From assembly GCF_042434745.1 (NCBI RefSeq), contig NZ_JBHLSS010000083.1: a DNA stretch of 16,446 nt; one strand, written 5' to 3'. The notes beneath the pieces were generated by a model. It ran no database searches. It had not been told where the DNA came from and worked only from the letters and a program-made list of their open reading frames with translations. A program made the translations under genes and the position numbers. Source of the stretch: Azotobacter paspali. GTDB taxonomy: Bacteria; Pseudomonadota; Gammaproteobacteria; Pseudomonadales; Pseudomonadaceae. This document shows positions 7,547 to 14,610 of the stretch, piece by piece (within the stretch, counting starts at the first letter, position 1; each line of letters begins with the position of its first letter).

Positions 7547-7574
7547 ACAATATCAGCTCAGAGTTATACGTAAA
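7547..7574 (-). promoter_or_regulatory. Candidate cysI promoter in an A/T-rich leader
   Basis: On the minus strand TTTACG (complement of 7569-7574) and TATTGT (complement of 7547-7552) are separated by 16 bases and could be -35 and -10 elements for cysI. The surrounding 7560-7620 segment is unusually A/T-rich for this window, including a CTATAAAAATAG dyad at about 7587-7598. The rest of the 7470-7684 gap holds a GC-rich imperfect hairpin near 7650 without a T run. I saw no other gene in it. Confidence 0.3.
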
Positions 7575-7684
7575 AGTAATGTTTTTCTATAAAAATAGAG
7601 TTTTTTGTTATTGTAAGTTGTACGGACGTACTCTAGGGCAAGTCCGGGCCGAAGCGGCTTCCGGCCGAGACGAAAATGGGCCGT

Positions 7685-7906
7685 TCAAGACTGGGCCAGA
7701 TGCAGGATCAGCCTGACTACCCCGATCAGGATCAGCACGAACAGGATGGTGGACCCTATACCGAGCAGGATGAAATGGCTCGGCTTGCCCCTGGAAAAGT
7801 CCCGTGCCCGATTCTCGCCGCTCTGCACGCCGAGGGCGGCGGCCAGCACGCTGCGCAGCATCTGCCGGAGGGTCAGGGGTTTGTCGTCGTCGTGCTTGTC
7901 GTCCAT
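7685..7906 (-). CDS. DUF2970 small membrane protein
   Basis: A 73-residue protein of the DUF2970 family, function unknown. The N-terminal 43 residues are polar (MDDKHDDDKPLTL) followed by the family motif LRQMLRSVLAAALGVQSGEN and the block RDFSRGKPSHFI; residues about 44-68 are one hydrophobic membrane segment. It starts 11 bases downstream of the cfa stop, with GGAG a short distance upstream of ATG 7906, so it is probably cotranscribed with cfa. The very long overlapping frame reaching to 8497 is a shadow of cfa. The link with a membrane-lipid enzyme is suggestive only. Confidence 0.8.
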   Translation of the reverse strand: MDDKHDDDKPLTLRQMLRSVLAAALGVQSGENRARDFSRGKPSHFILLGIGSTILFVLILIGVVRLILHLAQS

Positions 7907-7917
7907 GGGCTCCAGCC

Positions 7918-9081
7918 TCAAAGCAGCGGGCGCCGGTAGCCGCCCGGTATGCCCTTCTTCGACAGCACGTACTGCCAGAGCTGGATGTCTCGGGCGCGGA
8001 AAGCGCCGGCACAGGACAGCAGGTAGTAGCGCCACATGCGCCGGAATCTTTCGCCCAGTTCGGCGGCGAAGCGCGGCCAGGCCGCCTCGAAGTTGGCATG
8101 CCAAGCCATCAGGGTCCTGTCGTAGTCGGCACCGAAGTTGTGCAGATCCTCGAGCACTAAAAGACCATCCAGCGCGTCGCCGATCTGCCCGAGGGAAGGC
8201 AGGTCGCCATTGGGGAAGATGTAGCGGTCGATCCAGGGGTCGGGAGTCGAGTGGCGCCGGTTCTTGCCGATGGTATGCAGGAGCAGCAGGCCATCGTCGG
8301 CCAGGCAGCGGGCGGCGACTTCGAAGAAGCGACGGTGGTTCTTGCGCCCCACGTGTTCGAACATGCCGACGCTGACGATGCGGTCGAAGCGCCCTTGGAT
8401 CTCGCGATAGTCCTGCAGGCGGAATTCCACGGGCAGCCTGGCGTAACGTTCCCGGGCCAGGGCCTGCTGTTCCCGGGAGATGGTCACCCCGACGCACTGT
8501 ACGCCGTAGCGTTCCGCGGCATAGCCCATGAAGCTGCCCCAGCCGCAGCCGATGTCGAGCACCCGCATACCCCGTTCCAGGCCGAGCTTGCGGCAGATCA
8601 GCTCGAGCTTAGCCTCCTGGGCTTCGGCCAGATCGCCGGCATCTTTCCAGTAGCCGCAGGTGTAGGTCATGCGCGGATCGAGCATGGCCGCGTAGAAATC
8701 GTTGCCGAGATCGTAGTGGGTCTCGCCGACCTTCCAGGCGCGTCGGCGGTTCTGCCGGTTGAGCAGGCGCGAGCGCAGGGTGTAAAAGATCAGTCGTGCC
8801 GGCCTCACCTGGCGGTCGATGTCGGCGCGCAGCAGGCGGAAGAAGAACTCGTCCAGCCGTTCCGCCTCCCAGGCGCCTTCCATGTAGGCTTCGCCCAGTC
8901 CCAGATTGCCCTGGGCGAAGACACGCTCGGGTACGCCGCCGGCCTTGAGCTGCATGTCCCAGGGACGATTACCGCCAATACGGATGTCGGCCTGTTGCAG
9001 CAGCTCGACCGTCAGGCGGTGCAGCCCGGAGTCTTGGGAGAGGTAGTCGGACCCTGCGTCGAATGTGAATTCTCTGCTCAT
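7918..9081 (-). CDS. cfa: Cyclopropane-fatty-acyl-phospholipid synthase
   Basis: Cfa transfers a methylene group from S-adenosylmethionine to the double bond of unsaturated acyl chains in membrane phospholipids, usually in stationary phase or under acid stress. The 387-residue product has the N-terminal lipid-binding part, then YDLGNDFYAAML at about 147-158, the SAM-binding glycine motif VLDIGCGWGS, the active-site region SVGMFEHVG, and YIFPNGDLPSLGQI. The length is close to E. coli Cfa (382). ATG 9081 gives the N-terminus MSREFTFDAG and has AAGGAT at 9091-9096 nine bases upstream; the frame extended to 9171 has no ribosome site. DUF2970 follows after 11 bases. It is divergent from the B12-regulated operon, sharing the 9082-9264 intergenic region, where I found no certain promoter. 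Confidence 0.92.
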   Translation of the reverse strand: MSREFTFDAGSDYLSQDSGLHRLTVELLQQADIRIGGNRPWDMQLKAGGVPERVFAQGNLGLGEAYMEGAWEAERLDEFFFRLLRADIDRQVRPARLIFYTLRSRLLNRQNRRRAWKVGETHYDLGNDFYAAMLDPRMTYTCGYWKDAGDLAEAQEAKLELICRKLGLERGMRVLDIGCGWGSFMGYAAERYGVQCVGVTISREQQALARERYARLPVEFRLQDYREIQGRFDRIVSVGMFEHVGRKNHRRFFEVAARCLADDGLLLLHTIGKNRRHSTPDPWIDRYIFPNGDLPSLGQIGDALDGLLVLEDLHNFGADYDRTLMAWHANFEAAWPRFAAELGERFRRMWRYYLLSCAGAFRARDIQLWQYVLSKKGIPGGYRRPLL

Positions 9082-9264
9082 GCTTATCCCATCCTTGCCT
9101 AGCTCTGGCGGAGCAGTTCCGAGTGGTACCTCGAAATCGAAAGCTGCCGGTTGCCGACCGAGGCAATGCATCCACGCAAAGTCAGATTAGGCAGGGACTG
9201 GCAGGACGGCCAATAATCCCTAGCAAAGACTCTGGAAAACCGCCAGCGAGACGGCCTTGCCCCA

Positions 9265-9430
9265 GCGCTGTCCGCCGCGTAAGGTGGCACCCCTGCCGGC
9301 CTCGGGCCGGCGACATGGAGAACGCGGTGCTCGGATTGAGGTCCGGCATAAATGGGAAGTCAGTCCAAGCTGACGCTGCCCCCGCAACGGTGGGGCCGTT
9401 CCACGGCCGAGCCCGACACCAGCCCGTTCT
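9265..9430 (+). promoter_or_regulatory. Cobalamin riboswitch (aptamer)
   Basis: The core B12 box GCTGCCCCCGCAACGGT lies at 9375-9391, preceded by AAATGGGAA (9350-9358) and a hairpin GTCAG/CTGAC (9359-9363 with 9370-9374). The GGTGGCACC element is at 9283-9291, a GCCGGCC/GGCCGGC hairpin at 9295-9311, a GGCCGT/ACGGCC hairpin with a 3-base loop at 9394-9408, and the 3' conserved GAGCCCGACACCAGCC at 9409-9424, comparable to AAGCCCGAAGACCTGCC of the E. coli btuB leader. These are the ordered hallmarks of the cobalamin family; ends are approximate. Adenosylcobalamin binding would be expected to reduce expression of the operon that follows. The aptamer is compact: the segment between B12 box and 3' element is minimal. 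Confidence 0.9.
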
Positions 9431-9516
9431 CCCGAAGCAGGTCGCGGTGGGCGGCCGTGCGGTCGCCAGCCATAGCCGTTCCGGGGCTTTGCCGCCGGCA
9501 GTGCGTCCGTTTCCTC

Positions 9517-9547
9517 TGCCCATCGCCTTTCGATCCGGGATTGGGCA
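9517..9547 (+). promoter_or_regulatory. Possible expression platform sequestering the cobN start
   Basis: TGCCCA (9517-9522) can pair with TGGGCA (9542-9547), which ends on the A of the cobN start codon, leaving the weak Shine-Dalgarno CGGGA (9536-9540) in the loop. No terminator with a T run was found between the aptamer and the gene, so translational control is the more likely mode. The stem is only 6 bp and its alternation with the aptamer is inferred. Confidence 0.3.
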
Positions 9548-12500
9548 TGCCATCTCTACTTTTCCTTCGTCGCTTCGGCCTGGCTGTGCTGCTCGGGTTG
9601 CTCGCTCCCTGGGCCTCGGCGGCGCAACTGAATGCCATCGTTTCCCGCTACAGTGCCGCCGAGTTCGCCGGCGCGGCCGCACAGTTCCAGCGAGACAATC
9701 CGCAGTGGCGGATCAGTGCGCGCACCCCGGAGCAACTCGCCGAACTCGACGAGCCGGCGCTGCGCGTCTGGCTGGGCGAAGGCCGGGCGTTGCTCGGCGT
9801 CGGCCTGTTCGGCGCCGAAGTGGAGCGCCTGGGCGCGTTGCTCGGCCAGGTCGCGCCGGCGGACGGCTTCTTCATGCACAGCGAGCATGCCCTCGTGCAG
9901 CTCAGTCGCAGTCGCGGACAGCCGCTGTTCGATTCGCGCGAGATGGTCGAGACCCTGGGCCGGCTGCGCCCGCAGGGCGAACTGGCCGGCTGGATCGCCC
10001 ACCTGCAGGCCGAATATCCGCGTCAGGCCGACTGGATCGCCGCACGCAGTTACTGGCAGGCCGGCGGCATCGACAATATCGCCGGCCTCCTGGCCTGGCT
10101 GGCGGCCCGGCACGATCCGGGCGTGGCGGTGCCGGCCGTGCGGGCGCGCCCGCCGCTGCGCTTTTACCAGCAGGGAGCTTTGCGCGGCGCGAACGAGCTG
10201 GCCTTCTCCGGCGACGCGCTGGTCGCTGTGATCGACCACGGTCGTGCCGACCGTGCCGGCGACCGCGAGCTGAACGACGCCCTCTGCCAGCGCCTGGAAA
10301 GCCAGGGCTTGGCCTGCGTCAGCCTGTTCGCCGACTGGGGGCCGGGCTCGCTGGCGGCGGCGCGCTGGCTGAAGGAAGGACGACACCCGCCGCTCGCCGC
10401 CGTCGTCGTGCTGCAGGATTTCGTGGTCGGCGGTGGCGAAGGCCGCGAGGAAGTCACTGGGCTGTTCGAGCGGTTGAACGTGCCGGTGCTCAAGGGCTTG
10501 CGTCTGGAGGATCGCGACGAGAACGGCTGGCAGTTGTCCAGCGACGGCCTGGCACGCGACAAGGTGCACTACCAACTGGCCATGCCCGAGCTGCAGGGCA
10601 GCGGCCAGGCCATGGTGCTGGCAGCCTGGCACGAGCGCCAAGACGATCCGCTGTCGGGCATCCGCTTCGGCGTCGCCGTGCCGCTGCCGGCCCGGCTCGA
10701 CGCCTTCGCTGCGCGCATTCAGCGCTGGCACACACTGCAGCGGAAGGCCAATGCGGACAAGCGCCTGGCTATCGTCTATTACAACCACCCGCCGGGCCGG
10801 CACAACATCGGCGCGGATAATCTCGACGTACCGCAATCGCTGTTCGAGATCCTCACCCGGCTCAAGGCCGAGGGCTACGACACCGGCCCGCTGCCCGAGT
10901 CGCCAACGGCGCTGCTCGACCTACTGCAGGAGCGTGGCGTCAACCTGCCGGAGCAGGGCGACGCCCTGGCGGCCATGGCAGACAAGGTGCAGACCCTGAG
11001 CGCCGGGGATTACCGGCACTGGTTCGAAACCCTGCCGGCGACGCTGCGAGCGGAGATGGTGCAAGGACCATTGGGTTATTGGCACGCCCAACTGCGCCGC
11101 GCCCTGGACGGCGGCCGCAGCGAGATCGCCCGCGGGCTCTTCGAGAGCGGTTCCGGCGAACTGCATCACGTGCTGGACGGCGTGGTCCATCCGGCGCGGC
11201 AGCGCGCCCTGGATCTGCTGGCCCAGCTCGAAGCGATTTACCGCGCTGCCCTGGAAGCGCCAAGACAAGCCGACTGGGCGCAAGCCGAGGCACTGGTGCA
11301 GGCGCTCGCCGCTACCGGCATTGAGGGGCTGCGCGGCTGGGGCGAGGCGCCGGGACAGGTGATGGTGCAGGGCGAGCGCCTGCTGCTGCCGGGCATCCGC
11401 TTCGGCAAGGTGTTCGTCGGCCCGCAGCCGCCGCGCGGCTGGGAGATCGACCAGGAACTGCTGCATGCCAACCTCGTATTCCCGCCGCCGCACCAGTACC
11501 TGGCTTTCTACCACTGGCTGCGCGACGATTTCCGCGCCGATGCGCTGATCCATCTCGGCCGGCACTCTACCTACGAGTTCCTGCCGCGCCGGCGCGCCGG
11601 GCTGAGCGACGAGGACTACCCGATGCAGGTGGTTGGCGACCTGCCGAGCATCTACCCCTATATCGTCGATGGCGTCGGCGAGGGCATCCAGGCCAAGCGC
11701 CGCGGTCTGGCGGTGATGATCGACCACCTCACGCCGCCGCTGCTGGCCACTCCACTGTACGACGACCTGCTGCGCCTGCGTCAACTGATCGAAAGCTTCG
11801 AGGCCGGCAGCGGACAGGTAGACGGCCCGGCCCGGCGCGCGACCATCGCTGAAATCCGCCGGTTGATCGGCAGCGCCGGGCTCGAGCCGGAACTGCGCCA
11901 GTCGATGGCTGAGCCACTGGCGGCGCGTGGCATCGGGTTCGAGCAGGCCGACGACGACCTGCTGGTGCACGAACTCGGCCACTACCTGACTGCCATCCAG
12001 GAACGCTTCATGCCCATGGGCCTGCACGTGTTCGGCAAGCCCTGGCGGCAGGAGGCGGTGGACACCCTGGTCAGGTCCATGGGCGAGGGCGGCGAAGCCT
12101 TCCGTCCGGCGCTGGTCGACTCGCCGCGGGCTGAGATGGCGGCGTTGCTCAATGCACTGAACGGCCGTTTCGTCGCTCCCGGCAAGGGCAACGACCCGAT
12201 CCGCACCCCTGAGGTATTGCCGACCGGGCGCAATTTCCACGCCCTCGACAGTAGCCTGTTGCCCAGCCGCATCGGCTGGCGCATCGGCCGCGAGATGGCC
12301 GCCAAGGCACGGGCGCGCCCGCTGCCGGCGGACGGCCGCGAGGCGCTGATCCTCTGGGCCTCGGACATGGTGCGCGATGAGGGGGCGATGATCGCCTTCG
12401 GCCTCGATCTGCTCGGCGTCGAGCAGCAGTGGAACAGCCGCGGCATCGTCGAGGGCATCCGCCTGCGCGAACTGGCGCCGGGCGAGCAGCGCCGCGACCT

Positions 12501-13839
12501 GCTGTTCACCACTTCCGGGCTGTTCCGCGACCTCTACGCTGATCAGCTAGCCCTACTCGAACGCGCCGTGCTACTGGCACTGAATGCCTCCGCCGAGCGC
12601 ATCCGCCGCGACTACCCGGCCCTGCGCCCGGCGCTGGCCGAGGCGCTGGCACCCTTGCAGGGCGCGGGCGAAGGCGGTGGCGAGAGTCTGGAGGGCAACC
12701 GGGTGGCGGCGCACTGGGTGGAAGACGCCGCCGGGCGGCTCAAGAGCGGCCTGTCCGCCGGCGAGGCCGGGCGCCTGGCCGCGCTGCGCCTGTTCGGCGT
12801 GGCGCCCGGCGCCTACGGGGCCGGCATCAACCGCCTAGTCGAGCGTTCCGGCAGTTGGCAGGATCGCGGCGAACTGGTCCGCGCCTATGTCACCCGCATG
12901 GGCCACGCCTACGGCCTAGAGCGGCAGGGCGAGGCAGCGCAAGCGGCCTTCGCCGACAATCTCAAACAGGTACGGCGCACCTACCTGGGCCGTTCCAGCA
13001 ACCTTTACGGGCTGATGGACAACAACGACGCCTTCGACTATCTCGGTGGCCTGAGCCTGGCGGTCGAGCAACTCGCTGGGCAGGCGCCGGAGAACTTCGT
13101 TGCCTGGCACAACGATCCGGCCCAAGTGCGCCTGCAGCCGCTGCCGCAGGCGCTGCTGGCTGAACTGCGCGGGCGCTTTTTCAATCCGGCCTGGATCGAG
13201 GCGCTGATGCGCCACAATTACGCCGGCGCGCGCACCATGGGCAGCGAGTTCCTCGAATACCTCTGGGGCTGGCAGGTGACCAACCCGGAGATCATCGGCG
13301 ATAGCGTCTGGGAGGAGGTCAAAGCGGTGTACCTCGACGACCGCTACCAGCTCGGCCTGACCGACTTCCTCGAACAGGGACAGAACGTCCATGTGAAGAG
13401 CAACATGCTGGCATTGATGCTGGTGGCGATCCACAAGGGCTTCTGGCAGGCCGACGCGGCCACCGTCCGCCAGCTCGGCGAGCAGTTTGCCCATCTGGTC
13501 GACGCCCACGGCCTACCGGGCAGCGGTCATACCCGACCGGATCATCCGATGCTGCAGTGGCTACTGCCACAACTGCCGGCCGAGCTGCGCGCCGGTCTCG
13601 AACGGCGCCTGCAGGCCGCGCAGTTACCGACGTCCGAAGCCAAATCGCCGAGCATACTCAGCGAGTTGCAGCCGGCAGCACAGGACGAGGCGGCCGAACA
13701 GGACACGCAGGCCGACAAGGGGGAAAACCTGGCTCAGACGGTGGATGAGCACCTCTGGCTGGCGCTGGCCGGCCTGATGCTGCTGCTCGGCCTGGGGATC
13801 TGGCGCGGGCGCGGTCCGCGCGTTGCGAAAGGAGTGTGA
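9547..13839 (+). CDS. cobN: CobN-type chelatase large subunit with signal peptide and C-terminal anchor
   Basis: This 1430-residue protein belongs to the CobN/BchH chelatase large-subunit family, which binds a tetrapyrrole and inserts a metal (CobN: cobalt into hydrogenobyrinate diamide). Family blocks are visible through most of its length: YNHPPGRHNIGADNLDVPQSL, VFVGPQPPRGWEID, IHLGRHSTYEFLP (His669, His673, Glu677), DLPSIYPYIVDGVGEGIQAK, VLPTGRNFHALDS, APGAYGAGINRLV and NPAWIEALMRHNYAGA. Unlike cytosolic CobN (about 1250-1275 residues), it starts with a Sec signal peptide (LAVLLGLLAPWASA, cleavage near residue 25) and ends in an acidic linker plus a membrane helix (about 1403-1419) and a basic tail. 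It is therefore probably periplasmic and inner-membrane anchored. ATG 9547 is chosen because the signal peptide begins there and the upstream extension to 9352 lies inside the riboswitch. No CobS/CobT is nearby. Its true metal and substrate are unknown. Confidence 0.88.
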   Translation: MPSLLFLRRFGLAVLLGLLAPWASAAQLNAIVSRYSAAEFAGAAAQFQRDNPQWRISARTPEQLAELDEPALRVWLGEGRALLGVGLFGAEVERLGALLGQVAPADGFFMHSEHALVQLSRSRGQPLFDSREMVETLGRLRPQGELAGWIAHLQAEYPRQADWIAARSYWQAGGIDNIAGLLAWLAARHDPGVAVPAVRARPPLRFYQQGALRGANELAFSGDALVAVIDHGRADRAGDRELNDALCQRLESQGLACVSLFADWGPGSLAAARWLKEGRHPPLAAVVVLQDFVVGGGEGREEVTGLFERLNVPVLKGLRLEDRDENGWQLSSDGLARDKVHYQLAMPELQGSGQAMVLAAWHERQDDPLSGIRFGVAVPLPARLDAFAARIQRWHTLQRKANADKRLAIVYYNHPPGRHNIGADNLDVPQSLFEILTRLKAEGYDTGPLPESPTALLDLLQERGVNLPEQGDALAAMADKVQTLSAGDYRHWFETLPATLRAEMVQGPLGYWHAQLRRALDGGRSEIARGLFESGSGELHHVLDGVVHPARQRALDLLAQLEAIYRAALEAPRQADWAQAEALVQALAATGIEGLRGWGEAPGQVMVQGERLLLPGIRFGKVFVGPQPPRGWEIDQELLHANLVFPPPHQYLAFYHWLRDDFRADALIHLGRHSTYEFLPRRRAGLSDEDYPMQVVGDLPSIYPYIVDGVGEGIQAKRRGLAVMIDHLTPPLLATPLYDDLLRLRQLIESFEAGSGQVDGPARRATIAEIRRLIGSAGLEPELRQSMAEPLAARGIGFEQADDDLLVHELGHYLTAIQERFMPMGLHVFGKPWRQEAVDTLVRSMGEGGEAFRPALVDSPRAEMAALLNALNGRFVAPGKGNDPIRTPEVLPTGRNFHALDSSLLPSRIGWRIGREMAAKARARPLPADGREALILWASDMVRDEGAMIAFGLDLLGVEQQWNSRGIVEGIRLRELAPGEQRRDLLFTTSGLFRDLYADQLALLERAVLLALNASAERIRRDYPALRPALAEALAPLQGAGEGGGESLEGNRVAAHWVEDAAGRLKSGLSAGEAGRLAALRLFGVAPGAYGAGINRLVERSGSWQDRGELVRAYVTRMGHAYGLERQGEAAQAAFADNLKQVRRTYLGRSSNLYGLMDNNDAFDYLGGLSLAVEQLAGQAPENFVAWHNDPAQVRLQPLPQALLAELRGRFFNPAWIEALMRHNYAGARTMGSEFLEYLWGWQVTNPEIIGDSVWEEVKAVYLDDRYQLGLTDFLEQGQNVHVKSNMLALMLVAIHKGFWQADAATVRQLGEQFAHLVDAHGLPGSGHTRPDHPMLQWLLPQLPAELRAGLERRLQAAQLPTSEAKSPSILSELQPAAQDEAAEQDTQADKGENLAQTVDEHLWLALAGLMLLLGLGIWRGRGPRVAKGV
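13828..13834 (+). promoter_or_regulatory. Strong ribosome site setting the start of the ExbB-like gene
   Basis: AAAGGAG inside the last codons of cobN is seven bases from ATG 13842 and one base from GTG 13836, which favours the ATG. The start follows the cobN TGA by two bases, implying translational coupling. Confidence 0.6.
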
Positions 13840-13841
13840 GG

Positions 13842-14294
13842 ATGCTGGACAGCGCGATCTTCGCCTGGATTCACCAACTGGTCGGCTGGCTGCTGGAGCC
13901 GGTCACCGTCGCCATGCTGGCGCTGCTGGCACTGGCGATCTGGGACATCGGCGTGGCCTGCGGCGAGCGTTTCGGCGGCCTGGTGCGCTGGCGCCTGTTG
14001 CCGACGGGCGAGGTCGAGCGGCGTGCCCGGCGGCGCCTGGAGCGTTCCGACCTGATCGCCCGGCTGGGGCCGATTCTCGGCCTGATGGGCACCCTGATTC
14101 CGCTCGGCCCGGGGTTGGCGGCGCTCGGCGAGGGCGACCTCAAGGTGCTCGGCGTAGCGATGCGGGTGGCCTTCGACGCCACCGTCATGGGCCTGCTGGG
14201 CGGCATGGTCGGCTTCGTGCTCGGCCGCCTGCGCCGGCGCTGGTATGACGAACTGTTGGATGCCATGGAGCGCGAGACGGAGGGAGCACGATGA
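13842..14294 (+). CDS. MotA/TolQ/ExbB-family small proton-channel protein
   Basis: A 150-residue membrane protein related to ExbB/TolQ/MotA, which use the proton-motive force to energise envelope proteins. It has a first membrane segment at about 17-38, a basic cytosolic loop (VERRARRRLER), and two segments at about 71-95 and 103-128. The TolQ/ExbB signature is present as RLGPILGLMGTLIPLGPGL with Thr84, and a second pore-type Thr114 lies in AFDATVMGLLGG, positions comparable to the two functional Thr of E. coli ExbB. It is much shorter than ExbB (about 240). It starts two bases after cobN and overlaps the next gene by four bases. It likely forms a motor complex with the DUF2149 protein to drive the anchored CobN-like protein. 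Confidence 0.85.
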   Translation: MLDSAIFAWIHQLVGWLLEPVTVAMLALLALAIWDIGVACGERFGGLVRWRLLPTGEVERRARRRLERSDLIARLGPILGLMGTLIPLGPGLAALGEGDLKVLGVAMRVAFDATVMGLLGGMVGFVLGRLRRRWYDELLDAMERETEGAR

Positions 14295-14587
14295 GCCGCT
14301 GGCGATCGAGCCGTTTCGACGAGGTGGACACCGACCCGCTCAGCTCGGTGGCCAACCTGGTGGATCTTATGCTGGTGTTCGCCTGCGGCCTGCTGGTGGC
14401 GCTGGCCGCGCGCACCGACCTGCTGGCCCGGCTCGCTGCCGAGCGTCAGCCGCTAGCGGTGGAGCGCGGCCGCGAACTGCCGCGTCTGCCGGAGAGCGTC
14501 GAGGGGAGTGCCGGCCAGGGTCTGGAAAGTGTTGGCCAGGTCTACCGCGATCCGAAGACCGGCAAGCTGATCCTGATCGGCAAATAG
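14291..14587 (+). CDS. DUF2149 protein, ExbD-like
   Basis: A 98-residue DUF2149 protein, a family commonly adjacent to CobN-like and ExbB-like genes. The segment DTDPLSSVANLVDLMLVFAC at about 13-32 resembles the ExbD/TolR N-terminus, including Asp25 at the start of the single membrane helix (about 23-41), the position of the proton-carrying Asp in ExbD. The rest is a short periplasmic tail, ending with the family block QVYRDPKTGKLILIGK, and lacks the ExbD folded periplasmic domain. Its ATG overlaps the TGA of the preceding gene and has GGAGG at 14279-14283, seven bases upstream. It is the last gene of the riboswitch operon, 23 bases from the convergent lactonase gene. Confidence 0.85.
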   Translation: MSRWRSSRFDEVDTDPLSSVANLVDLMLVFACGLLVALAARTDLLARLAAERQPLAVERGRELPRLPESVEGSAGQGLESVGQVYRDPKTGKLILIGK

Positions 14588-14610
14588 CTGGCGAGGCTCC
14601 GGCCGCCGCC

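Noticed and set aside
6405..7592. 395-codon frame opposite cysI
   Set aside because: It is fully antisense to the clearly conserved cysI gene; composition is that of a shadow frame.
9352..9546. N-terminal extension of the CobN-like frame by 65 codons
   Set aside because: It lies inside the cobalamin riboswitch, has no ribosome site, and would bury the signal peptide that begins at ATG 9547.
9123..10820. 565-codon frame overlapping the start of cobN in another frame
   Set aside because: It is rich in Arg, Ala, Gly and Pro, typical of a shadow frame in GC-rich DNA, and matches no family.
10921..12240. 439-codon minus-strand frame inside cobN
   Set aside because: Antisense shadow of the conserved CobN blocks, rich in Gln, Arg and Ala with no family motif.
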